64,000 nt of DNA from positions 1 to 64,000 of the forward strand of contig NZ_QUIV01000016.1 in the NCBI RefSeq assembly GCF_003480315.1, in the 5' to 3' direction. A model generated the notes under the pieces. That model ran no database searches. It worked only from the letters and a program-made list of their open reading frames with translations, and was not told the origin of the DNA. Of the stretch, positions 16,991 to 25,909 are shown one piece after another. The translations under genes and the position numbers were made by a program. The DNA comes from Clostridium sp. AM33-3 (GTDB lineage Bacteria > Bacillota > Clostridia > Lachnospirales > Lachnospiraceae). Numbering within the stretch: position 1 is the first letter of the stretch; each line of letters starts with the position of its first letter.

Positions 16991-17773
16991 ATGGAAATTA
17001 TTACAAACGCTGAGAACAGGAAAGAATTAGTAAAAGCCTTATCCGGACATTTCGGACAGAGGTCAGAATACCTTGGACCGCCATCCTTTGCATACCGCAT
17101 CGGAAGCATCACGGTGGACAGGGACGCAAAGGTCATACTTGAAGATGACAGCATGGAAGACGAGGTGAGAAGGGTGCTTTTCCAGAATGACGTGGCAGAA
17201 GAGACACAGGAAACACAGACGGAAGAACCGGAAGCGGAAATCAAAATACCAATCGGCAGCATGACACCGCAGGGCATCATCAACCTGATAAACATGATGC
17301 ATTCCAAACAGTACCTTATCAACAGGGCAGTCGGAAGGGAGTGCATTTCCATAGCAGACAGCCTTATAAATGCCCTTGCCGAAAGTAACTTTGAAGATAC
17401 GGAGTCGGCAGCAGGGTTCATTACGGAGCAGGGCGGATGCAGCGGTGTTACCTTTGCAGACGGGAATATTGAGTTCACGGGATTTCCACATACCGATGGC
17501 ATGATGGAATACTGCAGACTTGCATCGGCAATGGTAAAGAAAGCATCGGAACAGAAACGTGTGAATCCGAAACAGACCATTGAAGAGAATGAAAAATATT
17601 ACATGAGGGCATGGTTGGTATCCATCGGATTTGGAGGGAGCGAAGGAAAGGAAACAAGGTCCTTCTTCCTTAAGGGGCTGAAAGGTCATACGGCATTCCG
17701 GACTCCGGAAGATGCGGAAAAATGGAAAGCCAACCGCAGGGCAGAAAGGGGGTCAACGGTATGTTCGGAGTAA
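16991..17773 (+). CDS. Phage protein of unknown function (260 aa)
   Basis: Residues 1-55 resemble a small alpha/beta unit (MEIITNAENRKELVKALSGH), and an acidic linker (TQEETQTEEPEAE type) follows near residue 70. The central region (85-180) repeats a fold-like pattern with PIGSMTPQGIINLINMMHS, and the C-terminus (about 200-255) is basic. The layout is like the 'virulence-related' hypothetical proteins found between methylases and terminase in Clostridia phages. No catalytic motif is visible. AAGGAGAG precedes ATG 16991, and the gene overlaps the next one by 13 bp. Confidence 0.6.
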   Translation: MEIITNAENRKELVKALSGHFGQRSEYLGPPSFAYRIGSITVDRDAKVILEDDSMEDEVRRVLFQNDVAEETQETQTEEPEAEIKIPIGSMTPQGIINLINMMHSKQYLINRAVGRECISIADSLINALAESNFEDTESAAGFITEQGGCSGVTFADGNIEFTGFPHTDGMMEYCRLASAMVKKASEQKRVNPKQTIEENEKYYMRAWLVSIGFGGSEGKETRSFFLKGLKGHTAFRTPEDAEKWKANRRAERGSTVCSE

Positions 17774-17982
17774 GCAGACAGACACTTGAGAGACTGAGAA
17801 AGGAATATCCTTCGGGAACCAGGGTGGAGCTTATCCGTCTTGATGATCCCTACCGAAAGATCACGTCAGGAACCATCGGAACGGTAGAGTTTGTGGATGA
17901 TGCAGGACAGCTCCACACAGTATGGGAAGGACACGGCTCTCTTGCGATGATCTACGGAGTGGATGAATGGCGTAAAATATAG
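17761..17982 (+). CDS. DUF4314 family small phage protein
   Basis: A 73-aa protein matching the DUF4314 pattern: LRKEYPSGTRVELIRLDDP, then GTIGTVEFVDDAGQLHTVWE and a GSLAMIYGVDEW end. DUF4314 proteins are small SH3-like beta proteins common in Firmicutes phages and mobile elements; their role is not known. AAGGGGG precedes the ATG at 17761, inside the end of the previous gene. Confidence 0.8.
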   Translation: MFGVSRQTLERLRKEYPSGTRVELIRLDDPYRKITSGTIGTVEFVDDAGQLHTVWEGHGSLAMIYGVDEWRKI

Positions 17983-18039
17983 TCATAATATACACAGTTT
18001 TTCCGGCTGATGTTTGTGCAGTTTATGGCGCATATATAA

Positions 18040-18090
18040 CTGGATATATGTGTGTTTTAGAGCGAATATGTACCTACCGAAAGGGAAAAC
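18040..18090 (+). promoter_or_regulatory. Repeated promoter-like element, copy B
   Basis: CTGGATATATGTGTGTTTT followed by AGAGCGAATATGTACCTACCG and AAAGGGAAAA. It aligns with copies A (16929) and C (38202) with the same 19-base spacing before AGAG. It is the most diverged copy. It precedes the gene at 18116. Confidence 0.5.
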
Positions 18091-18115
18091 AAAGAAAAAG
18101 CGGAGGTACAAGACC

Positions 18116-18472
18116 ATGAAGAAGATTGAGATTTTTGAAAAAGCCATGAACGAGGGAGGAAGCCTTAAGGATTACGGGATCAACAGCACATTGTTTGCAG
18201 CATACAGAGACTGCCAGGAAACAGGAAACGATAACATTGATTTCAACGGAGTCATCTGGGATTACGACATTCCGGAAATTGTAAAGGCTTTAAAGGAAAA
18301 CGGCATCAGCGAATTTACGATAAGCAGTACATTTTCAAGCCTGATCGAAACCCTCGCAGCATTTGAAAAGGAGGGCATCAGGATGGCAGGGCTTACCGAG
18401 GTGAATGCAACATACTCGGATTGGAAAACAGGAAAGAAGGCAAGAATTCCGGCAATCAGAATGACACTTTAA
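18116..18472 (+). CDS. Small acidic phage protein (unknown)
   Basis: A 118-aa protein starting MKKIEIFEKAMNEGGSLKD, with a mixed alpha/beta pattern (ISEFTISSTFSSLIETLAAF; GLTEVNATYSDW). Similar proteins of about 120 aa are frequent in Clostridia mobile elements and are annotated only as hypothetical. GCGGAGG precedes ATG 18116; a terminator follows (18493). It has its own promoter-like element B and therefore may be expressed separately from the terminase operon. Confidence 0.6.
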   Translation: MKKIEIFEKAMNEGGSLKDYGINSTLFAAYRDCQETGNDNIDFNGVIWDYDIPEIVKALKENGISEFTISSTFSSLIETLAAFEKEGIRMAGLTEVNATYSDWKTGKKARIPAIRMTL

Positions 18473-18492
18473 GAATAAACACACAAATCGGA

Positions 18493-18514
18493 AGGCCTCT
18501 TCGGAGGTCTTTTT
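18493..18514 (+). terminator. Terminator upstream of terminase operon
   Basis: GGCCTC, a TTCG-type loop region and GAGGTC (18494-18509), with one G-U pair, followed by TTTTT. Separates the early/accessory genes from the packaging operon. Confidence 0.75.
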
Positions 18515-18543
18515 ATTATGCCATTTGCGGGGAGGTGAGGACA

Positions 18544-19023
18544 GTGGCGCAGAGAGGAAGAAAACCAAAGCCTACGGCAGTAAAGGTGCTTGAGGGCAAT
18601 CCGGGCAAGAGAAGCCTTAATACGGGCGAACCAAAGCCTGAGAAAAAGGCCCCGCGCTGTCCGGCATGGCTTGAGGATGAAGCAAAGAAGGAATGGAAGC
18701 GGATGGCAAAACAGTTGGAGCATCTGGGAATCCTTACTGAGATCGATATGGCAGCATTCGCAGGATACTGTCAGGCATATGCGAGATGGAAAGAGGCAGA
18801 GGAGTTCATTACACAGCACGGGACCATCGTAAAGACCCCGAGCGGATACTGGCAGCAGGTACCGCAAGTGTCCATTGCCCAGACCTATCTGAAGATCATG
18901 AATAAGTTCTGTGAGCAGTTCGGTCTGACCCCGTCTGCAAGAAGCCGTATCTCCACGGACAGCGGTGAGGATAAGCAGAACGATGAAATGGAGCTTCTGC
19001 TTGTGAAAGGCGGTGCAGGATAA
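18544..19023 (+). CDS. Terminase small subunit, P27 family
   Basis: A 159-aa phage terminase small subunit of the P27 family: start VAQRGRKPKPTAVKVLEGNP, then PKCPAW-like (PRCPAWLEDEAKKEWKRM), helices, and the C-terminal LTPSARSRI segment. It recognises the packaging site and recruits TerL. GTG start at 18544, with GGGGAGGTGAGG upstream. The stop overlaps the TerL start (TAATG). Confidence 0.93.
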   Translation: MAQRGRKPKPTAVKVLEGNPGKRSLNTGEPKPEKKAPRCPAWLEDEAKKEWKRMAKQLEHLGILTEIDMAAFAGYCQAYARWKEAEEFITQHGTIVKTPSGYWQQVPQVSIAQTYLKIMNKFCEQFGLTPSARSRISTDSGEDKQNDEMELLLVKGGAG

Positions 19024-20570
19024 TGTTTGACAAGGCAAAAGCAGACCATGCGGTCAATTTCATAAACTGCCTGAAACACACCAAAGGAAGGTGGCGGGGA
19101 GTTCCGTTTGAACTTCTCCCGTGGCAGGACGAGATCATCCGTACCCTTTATGGGACGGTAAAGGAAAACGGATACAGGCAGTACAATACCTGTTACTGTG
19201 AGATACCAAAGAAAAACGGAAAATCGGAGCTGGCGGCTGCCATTGCACTGTATATGACATGCGGTGATGGTGAATGGGGAGCAGAGGTTTACGGCTGTGC
19301 TTCTGACAGGCAGCAGGCTTCCATCGTATTTGATGTTGCGGTGGATATGGTGGACCAGTGTCCGGCACTGAAGAAAAGGATCAAGCCTGTCATGTCCGTA
19401 AAAAGGCTTGTATATAAACCAACCAACAGCTTCTACCAGGTGCTGTCGGCAGAGGCATACACAAAGCATGGACTGAACGTCCATGCGGTCATCTTTGATG
19501 AGCTGCACGCACAGCCGAACAGGGAATTGTTCGACGTCATGACCAAGGGTTCCGGTGATGCCAGGACACAGCCGTTGTTCTTCCTGATCACGACAGCCGG
19601 GACAGACCGGAATTCCGTGTGTTTTGAACAGCACCAGAAGGCTCTGGATATCATAGAGGGAAGAAAGATAGATCCGACATTTTATCCTGTGATTTACGGG
19701 GCATCCGATGAGGATGACTGGTCTAGTGAGGATGTGTGGTATAAGGCAAATCCGTCACTCGGATACACGATTGACATTGAAAAAGTGCAGAATGCATATA
19801 TCAGTGCAAAAGAGAATGCAGCAGAGGAGAACGTATTCCGGCAGCTCCGTTTGAATCAGTGGGTGAAACAGAGCACCAGGTGGATGCAGATGGATAAGTG
19901 GGATGCCTGTTCTTTTGCCGTGAATGAGGAGGAGCTTCTCGGAAGGGAATGCTATGGCGGACTCGACCTTTCAAGTTCCACGGATATCACGGCATTCGTG
20001 CTTGTGTTCCCGCCAAGGAATGATACGGAGAAATATGTGATCCTTCCGTACTTTTGGATACCGGAGGATAACATGAGACTGCGTGTCCGAAGGGATCATG
20101 TTCCTTATGATGTCTGGGCAGCCGAAGGGTGCTTAAAGACCACGGAAGGAAATGTCATCCATTATGGATTTATCGAGCAGTTCATTGATGAACTTGGCAC
20201 GAAGTTTCATATTAAGGAAATCGCATTTGACCGATGGGGAGCAGTCCAGATGGTGCAGAACCTTGAAGGCATGGGATTCACTGTTGTCCCGTTCGGACAG
20301 GGGTATAAGGATATGAGTCCACCGACAAAGGAACTGATGAAGCTGACATTGGAAGAGCGGATCGCACATGGCGGACATAAGGTGCTGCGTTGGATGATGG
20401 ATAACGTGTTTGTCCGTCAGGATCCGGCAGGAAATATCAAAATGGATAAGGAAAAATCCACAGAGAAGATTGACGGGGCCGTAGCAACCGTTATGGCGCT
20501 TGACCGTGCAATTAGGAATGAAGGCAGTGACGGAAGCGTATACGATGACCGTGGTATTCTTGTTCTTTAA
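19023..20570 (+). CDS. Terminase large subunit
   Basis: A 515-aa TerL. The ATPase Walker A-like motif is IPKKNGKSE (61-69) and Walker B is HAVIFDELH (154-162), with the coupling motif ITTAGT around 190. The C-terminal RNase H-like nuclease domain has GLDLSSSTD and a later AFDRWG. Drives DNA into the prohead and cuts concatemers. It is the HK97/P27-linked type (Terminase_1). Intact full length. Confidence 0.95.
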   Translation: MFDKAKADHAVNFINCLKHTKGRWRGVPFELLPWQDEIIRTLYGTVKENGYRQYNTCYCEIPKKNGKSELAAAIALYMTCGDGEWGAEVYGCASDRQQASIVFDVAVDMVDQCPALKKRIKPVMSVKRLVYKPTNSFYQVLSAEAYTKHGLNVHAVIFDELHAQPNRELFDVMTKGSGDARTQPLFFLITTAGTDRNSVCFEQHQKALDIIEGRKIDPTFYPVIYGASDEDDWSSEDVWYKANPSLGYTIDIEKVQNAYISAKENAAEENVFRQLRLNQWVKQSTRWMQMDKWDACSFAVNEEELLGRECYGGLDLSSSTDITAFVLVFPPRNDTEKYVILPYFWIPEDNMRLRVRRDHVPYDVWAAEGCLKTTEGNVIHYGFIEQFIDELGTKFHIKEIAFDRWGAVQMVQNLEGMGFTVVPFGQGYKDMSPPTKELMKLTLEERIAHGGHKVLRWMMDNVFVRQDPAGNIKMDKEKSTEKIDGAVATVMALDRAIRNEGSDGSVYDDRGILVL

Positions 20571-20701
20571 AATAGATAATAAATGATAATTAAAGATAAT
20601 TATAGAAAATAAATTATCTATTGACATTATCTAAATAACATGATATAACTAATTCATAGATAAATAGAAAACGAGAGATAAATAAGAAGGAGGACAAATC
20701 T
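20571..20701 (+). promoter_or_regulatory. Strong promoter with AGATAAT/ATTATCT repeats
   Basis: TTGACA (20621-20626), 17-bp spacer, TATAAC (20644-20649). Around it, AGATAAT-like 7-mers occur on both strands (about 20,573, 20,595, 20,614, 20,626), and AGATAAATAG and AGATAAATAAG follow downstream. This gives operator-like symmetry over the -35. It drives the single gene at 20702, independent of the surrounding late operon. Confidence 0.75.
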
Positions 20702-21190
20702 ATGAATTATGACAGAATCATATTAGAACTGCTCGACAGGGTATCCGCACTGGAGGATGAAGTGAAAAAACTGAAAGAAGAAAGGACTTCTGCAGCACAG
20801 GAAATCACACCGGAAGAAAATGAACCTGTTGTCAGCAGCAGTGGAAGGGATACGACCAAGTATATGCTGGACGGAAAAAGGTATGCAAAAAACAGACTTG
20901 TGCTTGCCGTGGTCCAGAAGTATATGGAAATGCATCCTGATATTTCAGCATCTGAGCTGATCGGTGCATTTGATAAAAGCCTTCAGGGCTCACTTGGGGT
21001 AGTAAGGACGCTGAGTGATGTAGAGAAAAACTGTTCGGATTATAAAACCAGATTTTTTGCGAATCCTGAAGAACAGATCCAGACGAGGACCCAGCCATGT
21101 GTGGTATGTACACAGTGGGGAATCGCAAATATTGGAAATATCCTGACAATCGCAGAACAGTACGGCATTGAGATCACGCCAGTCAGATAA
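20702..21190 (+). CDS. Autonomous cargo gene between terL and portal (unknown)
   Basis: A 162-aa protein. It has an N-terminal coiled-coil (ILELLDRVSALEDEVKKLKEE), a short linker, and a C-terminal globular domain of about 105 aa with KNRLVLAVVQKYMEMHP, FDKSLQGSLGVVRTLSDVE and QWGIANIGNIL. That C-terminal pattern recurs as an uncharacterised winged-helix-like domain in bacterial mobile and restriction-linked loci, to my knowledge. The gene carries its own consensus promoter (20621-20649) and terminator (21211-21238), so it can be expressed in the lysogen: a moron. A role in superinfection exclusion is only a guess. Confidence 0.65.
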   Translation: MNYDRIILELLDRVSALEDEVKKLKEERTSAAQEITPEENEPVVSSSGRDTTKYMLDGKRYAKNRLVLAVVQKYMEMHPDISASELIGAFDKSLQGSLGVVRTLSDVEKNCSDYKTRFFANPEEQIQTRTQPCVVCTQWGIANIGNILTIAEQYGIEITPVR

Positions 21191-21210
21191 TATATTAAAG
21201 TAGAAAAATA

Positions 21211-21238
21211 AGGCACTTCCTCAGGAGGTGTCTTTTTT
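21211..21238 (+). terminator. Terminator after cargo gene 20702
   Basis: AGGCACTTCC (21211-21220), TCA loop, GGAGGTGTCT, then a T run. Closes the one-gene cassette before the portal gene, whose ribosome site follows at once. Confidence 0.8.
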
Positions 21239-21263
21239 CATGCACATTTTTAGGAGGTGCTAT

Positions 21264-22562
21264 ATGGGAATTAAGAGTTTATTCGGATTCGGACAGGCAA
21301 GGGATAAGCCTGTGGATAAGGCAGCAGATGCAGGATATTCGTTTTTGTTTGGAAGGACAACAAGTGGAAAACCTGTCAATGAAAGAACTGCAATGCAGAC
21401 CACGGCAGTGTATGCCTGTGTGAGGATACTGGCAGAAGCAGTCGCATCCTTACCACTTCATGTATATGAGTATCAGGATGACGGAGGCAAGAAGCTGGTG
21501 TATGACCATCCGTTATATTATCTGCTCCATGATGAGCCGAACCCGGAGATGACTTCATTTGTGTTCAGGGAAACACTAATGAGTCATCTTTTAATATGGG
21601 GAAATGCTTATGCCCAGATCATAAGGGACGGGGCAGGAAGGGTGCTTGGACTGTATCCGCTCCTTCCGGACAAGATGGAGGTGCAGAGGGATGACAAAGG
21701 AAACATCTATTATGTGTATTCCAGAAACAGTGATGAGAACCCCATGTTCAAGGAATATGGAAATATCAAACTGAAAGCCGAAGATGTGCTTCATATCCCC
21801 GGACTTGGGTTTGACGGACTGATCGGATATTCTCCGATTGCGATGGCAAAGAACGCTGTCGGCATGACGCTTGCCTGTGAGGAATACGGGGCTAGTTTCT
21901 TTGCAAACGGGGCAAATCCGGGCGGTGTCCTGGAGCATCCGGGTGTCCTGAAAGACCCGTCAAAGGTGAGGGAGTCCTGGAACTCCGTGTACAGGGGCGT
22001 GAGTAACGCACACAAGATCGCAGTGCTTGAGGAAGGAATGAAGTACCAGCAGATAGGCATCCCGCCGGAAGAAGCACAGTTCCTTGAAACAAGGAAATTC
22101 CAGATCAATGAGATTGCAAGACTGTACAGGATACCGCCACATATGGTCGGTGACCTTGATAAGTCGAGCTTTTCCAATATCGAACAGCAGTCCTTGGAGT
22201 TCGTTAAATACACACTTGATCCGTGGGTGATCAGATGGGAGCAGTCCTTACAGAGATCGCTCCTTCTGCCTGGTGAAAAAGGAAAGTATTTTATCAAGCT
22301 GAATGTGGACGGTCTGCTCCGTGGGGATTACCAGTCGAGGATGAACGGCTATGCAGTCGGAAGACAGAACGGATGGTTTTCTGCCAATGACATCCGTGAG
22401 ATGGAAAACATGAACCCAATCCCGGATGAGGAAGGGGGAAACCTGTATCTGATAAACGGTGCAATGACCAAACTTGCGGATGCTGGAGCCTTTGCAAAGA
22501 CGGATACGGGGCAGCAGAACGCTCCGGCACAGGAAAACAGCGGAAAGAGAGGTAAACGATGA
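21264..22562 (+). CDS. HK97-family portal protein
   Basis: A 432-aa portal. Typical segments include AMQTTAVYACVRILAEAVAS, DHPLYYLLHDEPN, GLIGYSPIAMAKNA and a crown-side IARLYRIPPHMVGD. Forms the dodecameric ring through which DNA enters and leaves. Start 21264 is chosen for TAGGAGGTG upstream. The last four bases overlap the protease start (ATGA), which is the usual coupling in this family. Confidence 0.95.
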   Translation: MGIKSLFGFGQARDKPVDKAADAGYSFLFGRTTSGKPVNERTAMQTTAVYACVRILAEAVASLPLHVYEYQDDGGKKLVYDHPLYYLLHDEPNPEMTSFVFRETLMSHLLIWGNAYAQIIRDGAGRVLGLYPLLPDKMEVQRDDKGNIYYVYSRNSDENPMFKEYGNIKLKAEDVLHIPGLGFDGLIGYSPIAMAKNAVGMTLACEEYGASFFANGANPGGVLEHPGVLKDPSKVRESWNSVYRGVSNAHKIAVLEEGMKYQQIGIPPEEAQFLETRKFQINEIARLYRIPPHMVGDLDKSSFSNIEQQSLEFVKYTLDPWVIRWEQSLQRSLLLPGEKGKYFIKLNVDGLLRGDYQSRMNGYAVGRQNGWFSANDIREMENMNPIPDEEGGNLYLINGAMTKLADAGAFAKTDTGQQNAPAQENSGKRGKR

Positions 22563-23368
22563 AGCGGAAGTTTTGGAACTGGATAAAGAATGAAGATGAG
22601 AGCGTGCCTGACATGGAAAGGACGCTCTTTTTAAATGGCATGATCTCGGATGAAACATGGTATGGGGATGAAGTGACACCGCAGCTTTTCAAGGATGAAC
22701 TGAATGTCGGAAACGGAAATATCACGGTGTGGATCAATTCTCCGGGCGGTGATGTGTTCGCGGCAGCACAGATCTACAACATGCTCCGTGATTATAAGGG
22801 AAGCGTGACAGTCAAGATAGACGGCATTGCAGCTTCGGCAGCATCCGTGATCGCAATGGCAGGAGACACGGTCTGTGTATCCCCTGTTGCAATGATGATG
22901 ATCCACAATCCTGCGACCATGGCAATGGGCGAGACAAGGGATATGCAAAAAGCAATCGCTATGTTGAATGAGGTCAAGGAATCAATCTTAAATGCCTATG
23001 AATTCAAGACGGGGCTTACCCGTGCAAGGCTCTCCCATATGATGGATGATGAGACCTGGTTCAATGCAAAGAAGGCAGTGGAGCTTGGATTTGCGGATAA
23101 GATACTCTTTTCTTCCGGTGAGACGGATGAAGAGAAGAAAAAGCCTGAAAAGCCGGAAAAAGAACCGGAGGAAGGCGGTGATGGAGAGGAAGGAAAAGAA
23201 AAGGAAGACAAGGATAAGGACAAGAAAAAGAAGTTCCCGTTCCAGCAGGATTCCATGATGTATTCCACAAAGGCGATGAATGAATCGTTCCTTTCCAGGG
23301 TATCCCGTGTGGATGCCATGATACCAGTCAGCCAGTTAGAAAAAAGACTGAGTCTTTTAACACATTAA
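22559..23368 (+). CDS. ClpP-like prohead protease
   Basis: A 269-aa head maturation protease of the ClpP/S14 fold. The oxyanion segment NSPGGDVFAA (about residues 60-69), the nucleophile serine in GIAASAASVIAMAG, and the histidine in MMIHNPATMAMG are present. The C-terminus (about 190-235) is a highly charged Glu/Lys tract, then a conserved end. It cleaves the capsid protein's delta domain during prohead expansion. Placed between portal and capsid as expected. Confidence 0.93.
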   Translation: MKRKFWNWIKNEDESVPDMERTLFLNGMISDETWYGDEVTPQLFKDELNVGNGNITVWINSPGGDVFAAAQIYNMLRDYKGSVTVKIDGIAASAASVIAMAGDTVCVSPVAMMMIHNPATMAMGETRDMQKAIAMLNEVKESILNAYEFKTGLTRARLSHMMDDETWFNAKKAVELGFADKILFSSGETDEEKKKPEKPEKEPEEGGDGEEGKEKEDKDKDKKKKFPFQQDSMMYSTKAMNESFLSRVSRVDAMIPVSQLEKRLSLLTH

Positions 23369-23381
23369 GGAGGATTTCAAG

Positions 23382-24590
23382 ATGAGTAAGATTTTAGAAT
23401 TAAGAGAAAAAAGAGCAAAGGCATGGGAAGCAGCAAAGGCATTCCTCGATGCCAAGAGAACACAGGAAGGATTTGTGTCCGCTGAGGACGCAGCAACCTA
23501 CGATAAGATGGAAAACGATGTCGTAAATCTCGGAAAGGAGATCGAGAGACTGGAAAGACAGGCTGCCATCGATGCAGAACTTTCAAAGGCAACAAGCACA
23601 CCGATCACCAACAAGCCGGATGCAAAGACTGGCGGTGACACAAAGACCGGAAGGGCAACCGATGAGTACAGAAAAGCGTTTTGGAACGGCATGAGAAACA
23701 AGGTGCTGTCCTATGAAGTACAGAATGCCCTTACCATCGGCACGGATTCCGAGGGCGGTTATCTTGTACCGGATGAGTACGAGAAGAAACTGGTGGAAGC
23801 ACTGGAAGAGGAGGTATTCTTCCGTAACCTTGCAACCGTCATCAAGACATCGAGCGGTGACCGTAAGATCCCAATCGTTACATCCAAGGGTGAGGCTGCA
23901 TGGATCGATGAGGGCGGTCAGTTCCCGGAATCTGATGACAGCTTCGGGCAGACAACTATCAGTGCCTTTAAGCTGGCAACCATGATCAAGGTGTCCGATG
24001 AACTCTTAAATGACAGTGTGTTCAATATCGAGCAGTACATCTCAAGGGAGTTTGGAAGAAGGATCGGTACAAAGGAAGAAGAGGCATTCTTTATCGGTGA
24101 CGGCAAGGGTAAGCCTACCGGAATCTTCAATGCCACAGGCGGTGCTGAGACAGGCGTGACATCTACCGGAACATCCATTACGTTTGATGATGTCATGGAT
24201 CTTTACTATTCCCTCCGTGCCCCCTACCGTAACAAGGCAGTATGGCTTTTGAATGATTCGACCGTAAAGGCAATCAGAAAGCTGAAGGACGGAAACGGAA
24301 ATTATATCTGGCAGCCGTCCGTAAGGGAAGGAGAGCCTGATAAAATCTTAAACCGTCCTTACCGCACATCCATCTATGTACCGGAACTTGCAGCCGGAAA
24401 CCGTGTCATGGCATTCGGTGATTACAGTTACTACTGGATCGCAGACCGCCAGGGCAGAAGTTTCAAGAGACTGAATGAGCTTTATGCTACAACCGGACAG
24501 GTCGGATTCCTTGCTTCCGAGCGTGTGGACGGCAAGCTGATCCTTTCCGAGGCAGTCAAGACACTTGATATCAAGGCTGCCGGAAAGTAG
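23382..24590 (+). CDS. HK97-family major capsid protein
   Basis: A 402-aa capsid protein. Residues 1-105 are the helical, coiled-coil delta (scaffold) domain that the protease removes. The mature part starts around residue 115 (ALTIGTDSEGGYLVPDEY), and then the HK97 fold is seen (FIGDGKGKPTGIFNA; IYVPELAAGNRVMAFGDY). AAGGAGG precedes the ATG. Highly expressed late gene. Confidence 0.95.
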   Translation: MSKILELREKRAKAWEAAKAFLDAKRTQEGFVSAEDAATYDKMENDVVNLGKEIERLERQAAIDAELSKATSTPITNKPDAKTGGDTKTGRATDEYRKAFWNGMRNKVLSYEVQNALTIGTDSEGGYLVPDEYEKKLVEALEEEVFFRNLATVIKTSSGDRKIPIVTSKGEAAWIDEGGQFPESDDSFGQTTISAFKLATMIKVSDELLNDSVFNIEQYISREFGRRIGTKEEEAFFIGDGKGKPTGIFNATGGAETGVTSTGTSITFDDVMDLYYSLRAPYRNKAVWLLNDSTVKAIRKLKDGNGNYIWQPSVREGEPDKILNRPYRTSIYVPELAAGNRVMAFGDYSYYWIADRQGRSFKRLNELYATTGQVGFLASERVDGKLILSEAVKTLDIKAAGK

Positions 24591-24599
24591 GGTGGCAGG

Positions 24600-24875
24600 A
24601 TGTTCGTAACGCTTGAGGAAGCCAAAGGGTATCTCAGGGTCGATTCGTCAGACGAGGATGAACTCATCCTCCGTCTGATGGATACATCCGACTGCCTGAT
24701 CTTAGACGTGACAAGACAAACCCCGGAAGAACTCAAAGAGTATGAATCTGTTGTCCGTACTGCAGAACTGTATGTTGTTGCCTACCTATATGAGCATCGG
24801 GAAGAAGCAGACCATAAGACAATGACGGAAACACTGAAGTATCTGTTTTTTGGAATCAGGAAGGAGATATTCTGA
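24600..24875 (+). CDS. Head-tail connector (gp6-like)
   Basis: A 91-aa protein matching the HK97 gp6/YqbG-type DNA packaging adaptor: FVTLEEAKGYLRVDSSDED near the N-terminus and helices after it (ELYVVAYLYEHREE). Forms the ring under the portal. The gene ends TGATG, overlapping the next start. Confidence 0.88.
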   Translation: MFVTLEEAKGYLRVDSSDEDELILRLMDTSDCLILDVTRQTPEELKEYESVVRTAELYVVAYLYEHREEADHKTMTETLKYLFFGIRKEIF

Positions 24876-25204
24876 TGATAGAACTCATGCGTGAACGGAT
24901 CATGATACAGAAAAGCAGCACGAAGACGGATAAAACAGGAAACCATACCCTTGTATGGAGTGACCATTATAAATGTTATTCCTATGTGAATAATCTTTCC
25001 GGTAAGGAGTACTGGGAAGCAAAACAGGTCAATGCGGAAACAGAACTGGATTTTATTATCAGATACTGCAGTGAGGTGTCAGGACTTGATACGGAGCATT
25101 ACCGCATAGTTTTCCGTGGAAGACTTTATAATATTACATTTGTTGACAACGTGCAGTATAAGAATAAGACATTGAAGATCAGGGCTGCCCTGGCAAAGAG
25201 GTGA
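24875..25204 (+). CDS. Head-tail adaptor / head closure protein
   Basis: A 109-aa SPP1 gp16-like head closure protein: RERIMIQKSSTKTDKTGNHT, then a beta-rich Y-rich core (YKCYSYVNNLSGKEYWEA) and an RIVFRGRLYNITFVDN end. Order after gp6-like and before gp10-like proteins supports it. Confidence 0.85.
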   Translation: MIELMRERIMIQKSSTKTDKTGNHTLVWSDHYKCYSYVNNLSGKEYWEAKQVNAETELDFIIRYCSEVSGLDTEHYRIVFRGRLYNITFVDNVQYKNKTLKIRAALAKR

Positions 25205-25208
25205 GGAG

Positions 25209-25592
25209 ATGGCAGAGAGAAGTACGACCGTTGACGGTCTGGCGGATGCGATCATGGATGGGCTGAAGGAATATGCAGACCTTGCCACGGATACCGTCAA
25301 GGAGGCGGTAAAGGATGTATCCAAGAACGTGAAAAAGGATATACAGGCAAATGCCCCAAAACGGACAGGAAGGTATAAGAAGAGTTGGGCGGTCAAAAAA
25401 ACAGCAGAGAGCAGTAATTTCCTTACCATGACGGTCCATTCTAAGGACAGATACCAGATCGCCCATCTCCTGGAACATGGTCATGCAAAACGCGGCGGGG
25501 GCAGGGTAGCCGGAAGGGAGCATATTGCCCCGGCTGAAGAAAAGGGAAACAGGGAGCTAGTGCAGAAGATAGAGAGGGGGTTACGTTCGTGA
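25209..25592 (+). CDS. HK97 gp10-like tail component
   Basis: A 127-aa HK97-gp10 family protein, with a VKKDIQANAPKRTGRYKKSW signature, YQIAHLLEHGHAKRGGG, and a final helix. Acts at the head-tail joint. GTGAGGAG upstream of ATG 25209. Confidence 0.9.
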   Translation: MAERSTTVDGLADAIMDGLKEYADLATDTVKEAVKDVSKNVKKDIQANAPKRTGRYKKSWAVKKTAESSNFLTMTVHSKDRYQIAHLLEHGHAKRGGGRVAGREHIAPAEEKGNRELVQKIERGLRS

Positions 25593-25906
25593 CGCATGAA
25601 GAAGTCATGGCAGTGATGGAAGAAATCGGACTTCCATATGCCTATCATCACTTTGCGGAAGGGGAATCCCCTGATCCGCCCTTTGCGGTATTCCTATATC
25701 CGGGAAGCAACAATTTCTCTGCAGACGGGAAAGTCTATTTTAAGGCAGACCGTCTGAACATAGAAATCTACACGGATATAAAAAATATAGAACTGGAACA
25801 GCAGACAGAAGCCGTGCTTGACGGGCATGGTATTTTTTATGAAAAAAGCGAAGTATGGATCGAATCTGAAAATCTGTATGAGGTGCTTTATCAGATGGAG
25901 GTATAG
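25589..25906 (+). CDS. Tail terminator / completion protein
   Basis: A 105-aa protein starting at GTG 25589, which overlaps the previous stop by four bases. It has the HK97 gp11/tail completion pattern: an EEIGLPYAYHHFAEGESPDPPF start, then VFLYPGSNNFSADGK and RLNIEIYTDIKN. By gene order it should cap the tail tube. Confidence 0.78.
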   Translation: MTHEEVMAVMEEIGLPYAYHHFAEGESPDPPFAVFLYPGSNNFSADGKVYFKADRLNIEIYTDIKNIELEQQTEAVLDGHGIFYEKSEVWIESENLYEVLYQMEV

Positions 25907-25909
25907 AAG

